Assembly (NCBI GenBank): GCA_026983955.1
Contig: JALSTB010000029.1
Location: 18,976-82,975 of the forward strand
Length of the DNA: 64,000 nucleotides
Source: Melioribacteraceae bacterium
GTDB lineage: Bacteria > Bacteroidota > Ignavibacteria > Ignavibacteriales > Melioribacteraceae
Direction of reading: 5' to 3'
Shown here: positions 1 to 12,175 of the stretch, piece after piece
How the letters are laid out: the number at the start of each line of letters is the position of its first letter
Numbering within the stretch: position 1 is the first letter of the stretch
Position numbers and translations under genes: made by a program
Notes under the pieces: model-generated
The model's input: only the letters and a program-made list of their open reading frames with translations
Told to the model about the DNA's origin: nothing
The model's database searches: none

Positions 1-194
1 TTACCGTCGTTTGTGCCGCCAAGTAAAGAATCCGGAAAATTATCGATAATGGCAAAACCCGCTTCGTTAAATTCAGGTGGTGTCCAAACGATTTTATCAT
101 CATCTGTTTGCCCCGGAGGCTCGGTTATATCCGAAACACCGCAATAAGTGACAAACATAAAAATTAACGGTAGAAGTATTGAATATTTTTTCAT
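1..194 (-). CDS. Putative lipoprotein, C-terminus cut off by window edge
   Basis: This is a partial minus-strand gene whose first 64 codons are visible. The start is ATG at 194, with an AGGGGG Shine-Dalgarno just upstream. The N-terminus is two lysines, then a hydrophobic stretch ending in FVTYC, with Cys at residue 18. That resembles a lipobox, so I infer a lipid-anchored envelope protein. The visible part after it is acidic and proline-rich (TEPPGQTDDD) and shows no family I recognise. It starts 9 nt after the stop of the small ORF at 204-440, so it is probably the last visible gene of the minus-strand operon that includes the M16 peptidase. Confidence 0.6.
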   Translation of the reverse strand, partial: MKKYSILLPLIFMFVTYCGVSDITEPPGQTDDDKIVWTPPEFNEAGFAIIDNFPDSLLGGTNDG

Positions 195-203
195 CTCAAC
201 CCC

Positions 204-440
204 CTAATTATTTAAACTTTCAATTGTTGTGCAAGGAAAAGTTTCAGCCAAATGGAACACTGAACCGGCACTATTACCCGGAAATTGGGCAGCATACGAA
301 TCAATCCAATTTCCATCTGCGGTATAATAATCAATCCAATATAAATATGGAGCATTTTGATTAAAAATACAAGGTAAATCAAAATTTATAATATATTCTA
401 CTTCAACATCTCCAAAAGGACCGTGATATTCAAGTTTCAA
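204..440 (-). CDS. Small hypothetical protein, coupled to the M16 peptidase gene
   Basis: This is a 78-residue ORF that I do not recognise. Its TTG start overlaps the TGA stop of the upstream peptidase gene (TTGA), which suggests translational coupling. The sequence is rich in Tyr, Trp, Phe and Asp (for example YLYWIDYYTADGNW), with two cysteines, no signal peptide and no membrane segment. The composition looks like a real protein, perhaps a beta-rich extracellular domain. Because it has no signal, it could also be the 3' remnant of a longer secreted protein that lost its 5' part. The next gene, a lipoprotein, starts 9 nt downstream. Confidence 0.5.
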   Translation of the reverse strand: MKLEYHGPFGDVEVEYIINFDLPCIFNQNAPYLYWIDYYTADGNWIDSYAAQFPGNSAGSVFHLAETFPCTTIESLNN

Positions 441-1687
441 GCAACATTTTGAAGGGTTTTTATATCTTTATTAACAATTACCGTTGAAAAATTATTTGCG
501 AGGGATAAATTATCCATGTAACCGTACAGCATATCGGCAGTAACCGACTCAATATCTTTGATTATCTCTTCCGGCATTTTAATTTCACCGTAGTAATGAA
601 GGGAATGTGCAAGTTTTTGCATTCTGTTCGGAAAGCTTTCAAGCGATAAAATATATGAGCCTTTCAAATATTCTTTGGCCCTTTGCAATTCGGCGGTAGT
701 AATTTTTTTGTCAGTTAAATTGTCGATTTCTTTATAAATTAAATCCACTGCAAAAGGCAGTTTCTTTCCGTTTGTAGAAAGATAAATTCCGAATGCGGAA
801 ATTTCCATGTATGAGTTTAAGAATGAATTTACTTGGTAAGCAATACCGTTTTCTTCGCGCAAAGACTGAAATAACCTGGAACCGCTGCCTTCCCCCAAAA
901 TAACTGAAAATAATCTTGCGAGAATTCTGTTTTTGCTGCGGTAGCCGTCCAAATATGAGCCCAAAATCAAATGAGATTGATTGATTTCCTTCCGGATGTG
1001 AATTTTTTGAGGCTGGTAGTGCGCAAACTGCCCGGGTTTCCGCAAATCCACTTTCCGGAAGCCGTTGAAAAATTTGTCAACCATCTCAACAATTTTCTCG
1101 TGCCGCAGGTTACCGCAAAACGAAACAATCAAATTGTTTGCGCCGTAATTTTTTTCTATGAATTTGAATAAATCGTCCCGCTTGAAATTCATTACCGTTT
1201 CAACTTTCCCCAATATCGGCAATTCAAGTGAACTGTCTTTGAATATCAGAGATTCGAACTCATCGAAAATCAAATCTTCCGGGGAATCATGAGAATCGTA
1301 TATTTCATCGCAAACAACTTGTTTTTCTCTTTTGATGTCTTCTTCCCGGAATACGGGGTTTTGTATAATATCGGAAAGCACCTCAAAAGTTTTTTCAAAA
1401 TTTCCAGCGGTTCCGTGTGCGTAAAAACAAGTATATTCCTTTGCTGTAAAAGCATTAAGATAACCGCCCAACGATTCTATTTCAAAAGTAATTTTTTTAG
1501 CACTTCTATTTTCAGTTCCCTTGAAAATCATGTGTTCCACAAAATGGGCAATTCCGTTCAAACCGGCAGGTTCGTTCCTTGTGCCGGCTTGGAACCAAAA
1601 TCCGAGCGCAAACGATTTAGCACCCGGTACGTTTTCGGTTACCACTTTAATTCCGTTGTCAAGGGCGGTCAGTTTATATTCTTCCAT
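437..1687 (-). CDS. M16 family zinc metallopeptidase (pitrilysin / processing-peptidase type)
   Basis: The 416-residue protein has the inverted zinc motif of family M16, HFVEH near residue 48, followed about 75 residues later by REKQVVCDEI, which supplies the third ligand Glu. The second half keeps the usual inactive M16 repeat with the R/Y-type substrate-binding region (SGSRLFQSLREENGIAYQV). The length fits the single-unit bacterial peptidases related to mitochondrial processing peptidase beta. No signal peptide is visible, so it is probably cytoplasmic or periplasm-facing by an unknown route. It follows the aminotransferase gene by 38 nt and ends coupled to a small unknown ORF. The substrate is unknown. 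Confidence 0.9.
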   Translation of the reverse strand: MEEYKLTALDNGIKVVTENVPGAKSFALGFWFQAGTRNEPAGLNGIAHFVEHMIFKGTENRSAKKITFEIESLGGYLNAFTAKEYTCFYAHGTAGNFEKTFEVLSDIIQNPVFREEDIKREKQVVCDEIYDSHDSPEDLIFDEFESLIFKDSSLELPILGKVETVMNFKRDDLFKFIEKNYGANNLIVSFCGNLRHEKIVEMVDKFFNGFRKVDLRKPGQFAHYQPQKIHIRKEINQSHLILGSYLDGYRSKNRILARLFSVILGEGSGSRLFQSLREENGIAYQVNSFLNSYMEISAFGIYLSTNGKKLPFAVDLIYKEIDNLTDKKITTAELQRAKEYLKGSYILSLESFPNRMQKLAHSLHYYGEIKMPEEIIKDIESVTADMLYGYMDNLSLANNFSTVIVNKDIKTLQNVA

Positions 1688-1725
1688 TCGATTCCCGGTT
1701 CCGCAATTAAGTAATATTCAGCAAA

Positions 1726-2937
1726 TTATTTTTCATATTTTTCAACATAGTCGGCAAAGAAATTACCGATTCTTTCGTACGCTTTGGTCAAAATTTCTTC
1801 GTTTGGTAAAAACACAATTCTGAAATGTTGGGTTCCGGGTACTTGTCCGAACCCGCTGCCGGGCACAACTACAACTCCTGTTTCTTTAATTAATCCGGCA
1901 ACAAAATGGTTATCGGAATTTTTAATATGAAGACGCGGGAAAGCATAGAATGCACCGCGTGGAATTTCGCAAGTAATTCCGGGAATTTCGTTCAACATTT
2001 TAACTGTTAAATCGCGGCGGCGGACAAGCTTTTCCATCACGGTTTTAAGATGACTTTGATCACCATCGAGGGCGACCGGAATGGAATATTGAATCGGGTG
2101 ATTTGCAGAAAGCCGTGAACGTAAAATTTTATTTATCGCTTCAATGTAATCGGAAAGAACTCTACGGTTACCCGAAACTATTCCCCAACCGATTCTGAAA
2201 CCCGGAGCGAGATAATTTTTCGACAGTCCGCCGAAAGTTATTACCGGCACTTCCGGATTGAGCGATGCAATGGAAACGTGAGTTTCACCGTCCATCAAAA
2301 GTTTATCGTAAATTTCATCGGCAAAAATCACCAGATTGTGTTCCAGCGCCAAATCAACTATTTGCTGCAATGTTTCTTTCGTGCTGTTGGAGCCGGTCGG
2401 GTTGTTCGGATTAATTAAAATTATGGCTTTTGTTTTTTCATTTATTTTACTTTTAATATCTTCAATATCCGGTTGCCATCCGTTGCTTTCATCCAGGTAA
2501 TACGGATTTTCCACCATTTGCAATTTGCTTTGAATTGCAGTGTACAACGGGTAACCGGGTGTTGGTGTTAAAATATTTTCACCTTGATTTACCAATGCGG
2601 TCAAGCAAATATCAATTGCTTCGCTTGCGCCGGTGGTAACAAAGATATCTTGAATGTTGTTAATCCCTTTTCTTCCGGCTTCGCGCCGGATCGATTCCCT
2701 TGCTTCTTCAATTCCCGAAGAGGGTCCGTAACCGTTTTTATTTTCGAGCATTGCTTTATAACTTGCTTCAATCATCGGTCGCGGGGTTTCAAAATCGTAA
2801 ATATTCGGATCGCCGATGTTCAAGTACAACATCTCTTTCCCCGATTTGGCAACTTCATCGGCAATAAGTAAAACATCCCTTACCGCATAGGTAATGTTTC
2901 TTGTTCGCTCTGCAGCTTTGATTTCTTTAGTACTCAT
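1726..2937 (-). CDS. Class I/II PLP aminotransferase (alanine/aspartate aminotransferase type)
   Basis: The 403-residue protein is a fold-type I aminotransferase. It has NIGDPNIYDF near the N-terminus, INPNNPTGS for the cofactor/substrate site, FADEIYDKL with the PLP-contacting Asp and Tyr, the Schiff-base lysine in GGLSKNYLAPGFRIGW, and a C-terminal FRIVFLP with the carboxylate-binding Arg. The overall pattern is closest to the AlaA/AspC-like group that interconverts alanine or aspartate with glutamate. Exact substrate choice cannot be read from the sequence. The ATG start has a GAGGGAAAT Shine-Dalgarno. It sits 21 nt after the receiver/ATP-grasp gene, in the same direction as the glutamate dehydrogenases, which suits a glutamate/pyruvate role. 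Confidence 0.88.
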   Translation of the reverse strand: MSTKEIKAAERTRNITYAVRDVLLIADEVAKSGKEMLYLNIGDPNIYDFETPRPMIEASYKAMLENKNGYGPSSGIEEARESIRREAGRKGINNIQDIFVTTGASEAIDICLTALVNQGENILTPTPGYPLYTAIQSKLQMVENPYYLDESNGWQPDIEDIKSKINEKTKAIILINPNNPTGSNSTKETLQQIVDLALEHNLVIFADEIYDKLLMDGETHVSIASLNPEVPVITFGGLSKNYLAPGFRIGWGIVSGNRRVLSDYIEAINKILRSRLSANHPIQYSIPVALDGDQSHLKTVMEKLVRRRDLTVKMLNEIPGITCEIPRGAFYAFPRLHIKNSDNHFVAGLIKETGVVVVPGSGFGQVPGTQHFRIVFLPNEEILTKAYERIGNFFADYVEKYEK

Positions 2938-2958
2938 ATTTCCCTCATTATATTAATT

Positions 2959-5900
2959 TCAATTTTCACTGTCATTTGCTTTGGGTTTAATAATTATCCC
3001 GTGGTTTTTCCTTCCATTTATTTTAACAGTTAAAGGATTTTTGAAATGAAGATGCTTCGTGTAATTTTTTCTGTCAACCGGCTCAATACTTTCCAGCCAC
3101 TCCCAATCGAGGAATGAATTATTGTTTAAAGTATGAACTGTAAAATATCCGACCATTAAAGATGTAATGTTATGGAAAAAATGTGTGCCTTGCGAAGGTT
3201 GCACACTCATGTCTTCAAAATCGGTTTCGACAATCACTTTTGCACCCGAAATTTGTTCCCAAACGACGGGAATACCCAGCCAAGGATCGAGCGAACCCCA
3301 GCGGCCCATACCGACGAGCAAATACGGTGCATTTTCCGAATTCAATCTTGTGTTGTACTGGCTAATTTCCAATGCGGTTTCACTGCTTTTTGCACGCAAA
3401 AAAGTCTTTCTGTCAACCATTACAATATCGTGAATATCATTCATTACCCCGTGCCCCAACACCTGATCGCTTTCACACAGTAATTCTGATTTTTCCACAT
3501 CCTCGATTTTTAAATTTTCCAATTCTTCTTGAATTACAATCGGACGAAGTTGAACAACACCAAATTCGTTTACGGGATAATTATTGTTTTTCAAATTAAC
3601 TGCAAATTCAATTTCCACGGGTGTGCCCATGCCCCAATTGCCCAAATTCAATAATAAGTTCAGAATATCGGGAAGCGGAAAAATTTTATGACGTAAAATT
3701 GGCGCCATGGTAACCAACCGCATACCGTTTCTAGCTATCCCGTCGTAAATCATATCATTTTCGGGTGAGTACGTTGAACCGACATAGTTCAATGTGCCAT
3801 CTTTTTCCGCCACATCCAAAGTGTACGATTCGATTAGCAAATCGCCGGTTTCTTTTTCGAAGTTTACTTCTTTATTTAAATTTAAAGCAAAAAACTCAGT
3901 CTGTGCGTTTTCCAAACTTTCACGGATTGAATGAAATTGAAAAATATCCATTGGGTAGCGCGGACAAAAACGCACGCATTTACCGCCATCTACAACCGTT
4001 TTGCCCAGACCCAGAGCAACGCCCGCAATACCGTCTTGCGGTTTTTGTGGTTTGATCGGATAAAAATTGTAAGACTTGGCAACGCCGGAAATATCGGGAT
4101 AGAACCTTTCGTCATGTTTTTTCCCGACCAACTTTTGCACTATTACCGCCATTTTCTCTTCTTCCAACCGGTAAGAGGTCATTCTAACGTATTCTTTTGC
4201 ACGTTTGTAAAATGTTGAAGCATAAACTTTTTTAATTGTAATCAATAATTCATTCAATCTTATCAGCGGGTTGGAGTTATTATTCGGCAGCATATACGTT
4301 TCGTAAATTCCCGCGAAAGGATGATATTGCGAATCTTCCAAAAGACTGGAAGATCTTACTGCAAGCGGAGTTGTAACGATATCCAAAAAATTTGCAAGTT
4401 CCGATATTATTTCGGAGGGGAAGTGTTCGGCTTTTAAGAAACGTTCCGTAATTTCCTTATCGTCCGTGCATTCTATTGAGAATCTTCTCAGATGGTTTTG
4501 CTCGAGGAATTGATCGAATACATCCGTTGCCACAATTACCGCAGGCGGTACAAATATTTCAACGTCGTTAAATTTATTTTCCAATTCATAATCGCTTAGC
4601 AAAGTATTGAGAAAACCTAAACCTCTTGCTTTCCCGCCGAGGGAACCGCCACCAATTCTTGCAATGCTGCGTTCGGGATTGAAATTCTCTTTATCGAAAT
4701 AAGTGATAACTCCACGTTGCCGGAGTTGTTTGTATTTTTCTATTGAATTTATAAGATCCTTTCTCAAATCGTCGATGGTTTTATAGTCTTCAACTTTTCT
4801 GGGTCTTAAATATTCTGCCAGGCGGAATTCCGTCCGGGCTTTCAACCAATTGGAAAAATGATTTCTCTGTGCGTGGAAAACAATGCTTTCATCGGGTACA
4901 ACTTTCAATAATTTCTGAAGTGAAGTCAAATCGTGTGCCCTGCCCACTTCTTTGCCGTCGGGCGTCCGGAATATAAAATCGCCAAAGCTAAAATATTCAA
5001 ACATAAACTGTCTGAGTTCGTCCAACAAAGTAAGAGAATTTTTCAGAATAAAGGCGCACTTTGCTTTATATGCTTCTTCCCTGTTCGATTCGTCGTTGGA
5101 GAGCAGCAATACCGGGATATCCGGCAGTTCCCGTTTTACGGCACGGGCAAATTTCACTCCCGCTTTCGGATCTTTAACGCCCTTGCGTGGAAAATCAACA
5201 TCGGAAATGACACCTAAACAATTTTCTTTATAGAGTTTGAAATAATTCCATGCTTCTTCGTAAGTGCTGCAAAGCAGAATTTTGGGCCGGGCACGCATTC
5301 TCAAATATCTGTGTGTTAAGTTCACACCTTCCGATATAAGCCTGTGCGATTGATTAAAAAGTTCCGTATAAAGCAAAGGTAAAAATGAAGAATAATATTG
5401 AACATCGTCTTCGATAAGAATAATATTTTGCACACCAACAATTCTGGTATCGTGATCTATGTTTAATTTATCTTCCAAGTATTTCACAATTCCGATGATC
5501 AATCTGAAGTCGCCTTGCCACATGAACACCTTTTCAAAAACCCTGAGTTTTTTAATTGATTTAAGGTGTTCAAGTTCGCGTTTGTTATGTGTAAGAAGAA
5601 CAATCGGAATATCGAAATGCGATTCACGAATCAATTCCGCAAAACGGACGGCTTCCATATCTTCGATGTGAAGCGTTGTTATTATTAAGTCGAATCTTTT
5701 TTCGTCTTTTAAAAGTTGCAAAGCTTTTCTTGCAGTAGAAACCCTTGTCAATTCCGGAGTATGGCTTAGTTGCAAATCCCGGTACTCGTGCCGTAACAGT
5801 TCATAAAGCCTTCCGTCTTCTTCAAACAAGTACAGGTCGTATAAACTTGAAACCAGAAGAATATCACGGATTCTGAAGCGCATCAAATTATGGAATGGCA

Positions 5901-5988
5901 GCGTCTTTTTCCCGAATCCGTATTCCACCCAAAACTTTTGCTTTCCTTTAAGTGATTTTTCGGTTTCGGTTTTAATCTTGTAGCTCAT
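2959..5988 (-). CDS. Two-receiver, PEP-synthase-like ATP-grasp protein, copy 1
   Basis: The 1009-residue protein begins with a receiver-like fold (about 42-175) in which Thr105 replaces the phospho-acceptor Asp (DLIITT), so it is probably a pseudo-receiver. A second receiver (about 188-330) keeps the full acidic pocket: E193-D194-D195, acceptor D263, S297 and K316. From about 445 to 850 it has the ATP-binding domain of PEP synthase/PPDK (GGGSLGGKARG, LAVRSSSLLEDS, FAGIYETY, GVALGLGKTV, EIEFAV with QLRPI). The swivelling phospho-His domain and the PEP/pyruvate TIM barrel are absent. They are replaced by a roughly 200-residue conserved tail (GRWGSLDPWLGIPV). The reaction is unknown. A paralogue lies at 7545-10538. 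Confidence 0.8.
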   Translation of the reverse strand: MSYKIKTETEKSLKGKQKFWVEYGFGKKTLPFHNLMRFRIRDILLVSSLYDLYLFEEDGRLYELLRHEYRDLQLSHTPELTRVSTARKALQLLKDEKRFDLIITTLHIEDMEAVRFAELIRESHFDIPIVLLTHNKRELEHLKSIKKLRVFEKVFMWQGDFRLIIGIVKYLEDKLNIDHDTRIVGVQNIILIEDDVQYYSSFLPLLYTELFNQSHRLISEGVNLTHRYLRMRARPKILLCSTYEEAWNYFKLYKENCLGVISDVDFPRKGVKDPKAGVKFARAVKRELPDIPVLLLSNDESNREEAYKAKCAFILKNSLTLLDELRQFMFEYFSFGDFIFRTPDGKEVGRAHDLTSLQKLLKVVPDESIVFHAQRNHFSNWLKARTEFRLAEYLRPRKVEDYKTIDDLRKDLINSIEKYKQLRQRGVITYFDKENFNPERSIARIGGGSLGGKARGLGFLNTLLSDYELENKFNDVEIFVPPAVIVATDVFDQFLEQNHLRRFSIECTDDKEITERFLKAEHFPSEIISELANFLDIVTTPLAVRSSSLLEDSQYHPFAGIYETYMLPNNNSNPLIRLNELLITIKKVYASTFYKRAKEYVRMTSYRLEEEKMAVIVQKLVGKKHDERFYPDISGVAKSYNFYPIKPQKPQDGIAGVALGLGKTVVDGGKCVRFCPRYPMDIFQFHSIRESLENAQTEFFALNLNKEVNFEKETGDLLIESYTLDVAEKDGTLNYVGSTYSPENDMIYDGIARNGMRLVTMAPILRHKIFPLPDILNLLLNLGNWGMGTPVEIEFAVNLKNNNYPVNEFGVVQLRPIVIQEELENLKIEDVEKSELLCESDQVLGHGVMNDIHDIVMVDRKTFLRAKSSETALEISQYNTRLNSENAPYLLVGMGRWGSLDPWLGIPVVWEQISGAKVIVETDFEDMSVQPSQGTHFFHNITSLMVGYFTVHTLNNNSFLDWEWLESIEPVDRKNYTKHLHFKNPLTVKINGRKNHGIIIKPKANDSEN

Positions 5989-6073
5989 AGAAGCAGAGAC
6001 CTTTTTTCGATTGACTACTGAAAATTAAGAATAAATATGAACTATTAGAAATTCCGGTGAGGTAAATTTTAAT

Positions 6074-6102
6074 AAAAAAGCCGCCCGTTAAAAGGGCGGC
6101 TT
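6074..6102 (-). terminator. Intrinsic terminator after gdhA copy 1
   Basis: A perfect 9-bp stem (AAGCCGCCC with GGGCGGCTT, 7-nt loop) is followed on the minus strand by a T6 run. It lies just past the stop of the glutamate dehydrogenase gene at 6121-7482 and so separates the duplicated modules transcriptionally from receiver/ATP-grasp copy 1 downstream. Confidence 0.9.
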
Positions 6103-6120
6103 GGATAAACAGATTTACAT

Positions 6121-7497
<1,377 letters not shown>

Positions 7498-7544
7498 TTA
7501 ATTAGTGAATTAGTTTAATTTTATATTTTTAATACTGAAACATA

Positions 7545-10538
7545 TCAGTACATGTCCATCCCCGGTTTAATTATTACTCCCTCGTTTTGCTTACCGCTTA
7601 TTTTTGTTATTAACGGTTTATCGAAAACCAGATGCCGTGTAAATTCGAATTTATCTGTTTCTTTCTGTTCTTTTAACCATTTCCAATCCACGAAACAATT
7701 TTTGCAATTCGATTTAATGGTAAAATAACCTATCCGGAACGCCGTAATGTTATGAAAGAAATGCGAACCTTGTGAAGGTTCCACTTTAAAATCCTTGAAA
7801 CTCGATTCCACTATTACCGACGCACCCGAAATTTGATCCCATGTTACGGGAATTCCGAGCCACGGATCCATACTGCCCCATCTGCCTACGCCAATTAATA
7901 TATACGGCTTTTTCTCACCGGTAAGTTTTTCGTTAAATTTACTTATTTCGAGCGCCACATCTTTGCTTTTTGCCCTGTCGAATGTATCGGCATCTACCAC
8001 CACAATGTCGTACACATCTTCAATTATTCCGTCACCCAATACTTGAGAGCTCCGGCAAATCAGATTTTCATTTTTAACGTTTTTCAAATCTAAATCGATT
8101 GATTCTCGACTTAAAACCATGGGTCTCATTTGCAGAAGTGCGAACTCCATCGGTTCGCCTTTCGGAACCTTGGTATTCATTGCAAATTCAATTTCCACTT
8201 GCGTTCCCATTCCCCACGAACCATAATGCAAAATGGTATCGAGTATTGCCGGAAGCGGAATAATATTGTGTTTCAGAATAGGGGCAAATGTAACCAAGCG
8301 CATTCCGTTTCTTGAAAGACCGTCGTAAATGGCTTCGTTTTCTTGTGAATATGTCGATGCAATATTTGCAAGTGTTCCGTCTTTTTCCGCAACATCAAGT
8401 TCATATTCTTTTACAAGGTTATCCAACAAGTTCCGGTTATCCAACGAAAAATCGGCTGACAAATCCAAGGCATAAAATTTTTGTTGCGTGTTTCTCAATG
8501 TTTCCTTGGTTGAGTAAAATTGAAGCAAATGTTTCGGGTATTTGGGACAGAAACGGATTGAATTTCCTCCTTCAACGATAATTTTTCCAAGTCCGAGTGC
8601 CACGTGTGCAATTCCGTCCGTTGCTTTTTGAGGCGGAATGGGATAAAAATTATATGATTTGGCAACACCGGAAATATTCGGATAAAAACGGTTTTCGTAA
8701 TGTGCGCCCACAATTTTCTGAATTATTACCGCCATCTTTTCTTCTTCCAAGCGGTAAGATGTGGCTTTCAAGTAATCTTTTGCCCTTTTGAAAAAGGTGG
8801 ATGCGTAAACCAATTTGATTGCCAATAACAGTTCTTCCAATCTTTCTTCCAGATCTTCGTCTTGATTCGGAATCATAAAAGTTTCGTAAACGCCGGCAAA
8901 CGGTTGAAATTGCGAATCTTCCAACAAACTGGAGCTTCTGACCGCAAGCGGCACTTTCACGATGTGTAAAAATTCCATCAACTTTACGGTTACGTCGCTC
9001 GGAAATTTTTCGGCAAGGATAAATCTTTCAACTATTTTGGAGTCGTCTTGTTCATTAATTGCAAAATCGAACAAATCGTTTTCTTCAATAAATCTGTCGT
9101 AAATATCCGTTGCCAGAACAACAGCAGCGGGCACATAAATGTCAATTCCCTTAAATTTACCGGACAATTCCAAATTACTGATCAGGTTATTTATGAATCC
9201 GAGTCCGCGCGCTTTTCCGCCCAAAGAACCGTAACCGATTTTGGCAAAGCTGTTTTTCGGGTCGAATGTTTCTTTTGTAAATTCGGTTATCGTTCCTTGC
9301 TGCCTGAGTTCCAAGTAATGTTTTATACTGGCAAGAAGCATGCTGCGCAGTGCTTCGGGGGATTCGAAATCGGATATTTTTCTGGGTCGAAGTTGATTGG
9401 CCAACCAGAATTCCGTGCGTGCTTTTAACCAAGTGGAGAAATGGTTTCTCTCGGAGTGATAAAGTATTGATTCAATCGGTACAACTTCGAGCTGTTGTGC
9501 AAGTTCACGTAAATTTGCCGCATGTCCCACCCTTTTGCCGTCGGGTGTTTTGAAAACAAAATCCCCGAAACTGAAATTCTCGATCATAAATTTTCTGAGG
9601 TCGTTAAGCAACCTCGGCGAACCTTTCAGTAAAAACGATGCGCCAATTTTATAAGCCGTTTCCTTCAATTCTTCTTGGGTCGATTGAAGCAGAACGGGAA
9701 CATCTTCGGTAACGGATTTAATCCGTTTTGCCAATTTAATTCCGGCTTCGGGATCTTTTACTCCGTTATGTAAAAAATTAATATCCGAAATTACGCCGAG
9801 TATGTTTTGTTTATATTTTTCGAAATAATCCCAAGCTTCCTCGAAAGTTGTACAGAGTAAAATTTTGGGTCGGGCACGCATCCTCAAAAACCGGTGCGAA
9901 GCGTTTACACCTTCGGAAATAAGTCTTTGAGATTGTTTGAAAATTTCCGTGTAAATAAGCGGAAGGTATGCGGAATAAAATTTAACATCATCTTCCACTA
10001 AAATAACCACTTGAACCCCGACGGCTTTGGTATCCCTTTCAACGTTTATTCTGTCTTCCACGGATTTGATTATACCGATAAGCAATTTATAATCGCCTTG
10101 CCAGATAAAAATTCTTTCGAAGATTGAAATACGCGGGTCGTTTTCTATTTCTTTTCTTTCCTGATTATCGTAGGCAAGCAGGATAATGGGAATTTTTATT
10201 CCGAAAGATTTTATTTCCTGCGCAAATTGCACAACATGCATATCTTCAACGTGCATTGTTGTTAAGATTAAATCGAATTGATTTTCTTGCAGCAGAAGTT
10301 CAATTGCTTCTTTCGATGTTGTAACGTGAGTAATTTCGGGGGCGTGGCTAAGGTTTAACGATTGGTATTCTTCTCTGATAAGTTCATATAATCTTCCGTC
10401 TTCTTCAAAAAGATAATTATCGTAAAGGCTGGATACCAGAAGAATTTCCCGGATTTTGAAACGCATCAGCTTTTGGAATTTTTTCACACGGGTGCTGAAT
10501 GCATCCAACACTATTTTTTTTTGAATATCGTCATCCAT
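7545..10538 (-). CDS. Two-receiver, PEP-synthase-like ATP-grasp protein, copy 2
   Basis: The 997-residue protein is a full-length paralogue of 2959-5988. The first receiver-like domain again has Thr in place of the phospho-Asp (DLILTTMHVEDM). The second keeps VEDD, the acceptor Asp in GVISDINF, Ser in LLQSTQ and Lys in FLLKGS. The ATP-grasp part has GYGSLGGKARGLGF, LAVRSSSLLEDSQF, FAGVYETF, HVALGLGKIIVEGG and QMRPMV. The tail repeats GRWGSMDPWLGIPV and SQGSHFFHNIT. It lacks the phospho-His and PEP-barrel domains of true PEP synthase. It lies 39 nt downstream of glutamate dehydrogenase copy 2 and 62 nt upstream of copy 1, so all three genes are probably cotranscribed. Function is not known to me. 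Confidence 0.8.
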   Translation of the reverse strand: MDDDIQKKIVLDAFSTRVKKFQKLMRFKIREILLVSSLYDNYLFEEDGRLYELIREEYQSLNLSHAPEITHVTTSKEAIELLLQENQFDLILTTMHVEDMHVVQFAQEIKSFGIKIPIILLAYDNQERKEIENDPRISIFERIFIWQGDYKLLIGIIKSVEDRINVERDTKAVGVQVVILVEDDVKFYSAYLPLIYTEIFKQSQRLISEGVNASHRFLRMRARPKILLCTTFEEAWDYFEKYKQNILGVISDINFLHNGVKDPEAGIKLAKRIKSVTEDVPVLLQSTQEELKETAYKIGASFLLKGSPRLLNDLRKFMIENFSFGDFVFKTPDGKRVGHAANLRELAQQLEVVPIESILYHSERNHFSTWLKARTEFWLANQLRPRKISDFESPEALRSMLLASIKHYLELRQQGTITEFTKETFDPKNSFAKIGYGSLGGKARGLGFINNLISNLELSGKFKGIDIYVPAAVVLATDIYDRFIEENDLFDFAINEQDDSKIVERFILAEKFPSDVTVKLMEFLHIVKVPLAVRSSSLLEDSQFQPFAGVYETFMIPNQDEDLEERLEELLLAIKLVYASTFFKRAKDYLKATSYRLEEEKMAVIIQKIVGAHYENRFYPNISGVAKSYNFYPIPPQKATDGIAHVALGLGKIIVEGGNSIRFCPKYPKHLLQFYSTKETLRNTQQKFYALDLSADFSLDNRNLLDNLVKEYELDVAEKDGTLANIASTYSQENEAIYDGLSRNGMRLVTFAPILKHNIIPLPAILDTILHYGSWGMGTQVEIEFAMNTKVPKGEPMEFALLQMRPMVLSRESIDLDLKNVKNENLICRSSQVLGDGIIEDVYDIVVVDADTFDRAKSKDVALEISKFNEKLTGEKKPYILIGVGRWGSMDPWLGIPVTWDQISGASVIVESSFKDFKVEPSQGSHFFHNITAFRIGYFTIKSNCKNCFVDWKWLKEQKETDKFEFTRHLVFDKPLITKISGKQNEGVIIKPGMDMY

Positions 10539-10577
10539 AAGGTTTCACAATTCAACCGCAGTTTGATTAACAAAAAA

Positions 10578-11927
<1,350 letters not shown>

Positions 11928-11984
11928 TCATATTTATAAAAAAATTGTGAATTAACCGTTGGATTTATCTTGCGGATAAAAGCG

Positions 11985-12013
11985 GAATTACGGACCGGAA
12001 ACAATTTATTCAA
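11985..12013 (-). promoter_or_regulatory. Possible promoter of the gdh / ATP-grasp block
   Basis: On the minus strand a TTGAAT hexamer (12013-12008) and TAATTC (11990-11985) are separated by 17 nt, about 65 nt before the start of the first glutamate dehydrogenase. The -10 match is weak. Apart from this I see nothing in the 257-nt gap 11919-12175. Confidence 0.35.
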
Positions 12014-12175
12014 AAAATATTTCATATTGTCTTTCCAGATAATTTTCGGCAACAAAAAAATACCTTTATATCTTAAACATATATTGTAAAAGATAGTTTA
12101 GCAAGAAAAAATTTATAAACGGAAAAAATTTATCGGAGGGAAGAAAAATCAAAACGCAGGGCAAAAGGAAAAGTT

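Noticed and set aside
1289..1714. 141-codon plus-strand open frame opposite the M16 peptidase
   Set aside because: Antisense to a clear protein family, with no ribosome site and no recognisable motif.
7533..7550. TACTGA/TCAGTA inverted repeat at the end of ATP-grasp copy 2
   Set aside because: Only 6 bp, partly coding and without a T run; too weak to call a terminator or operator.
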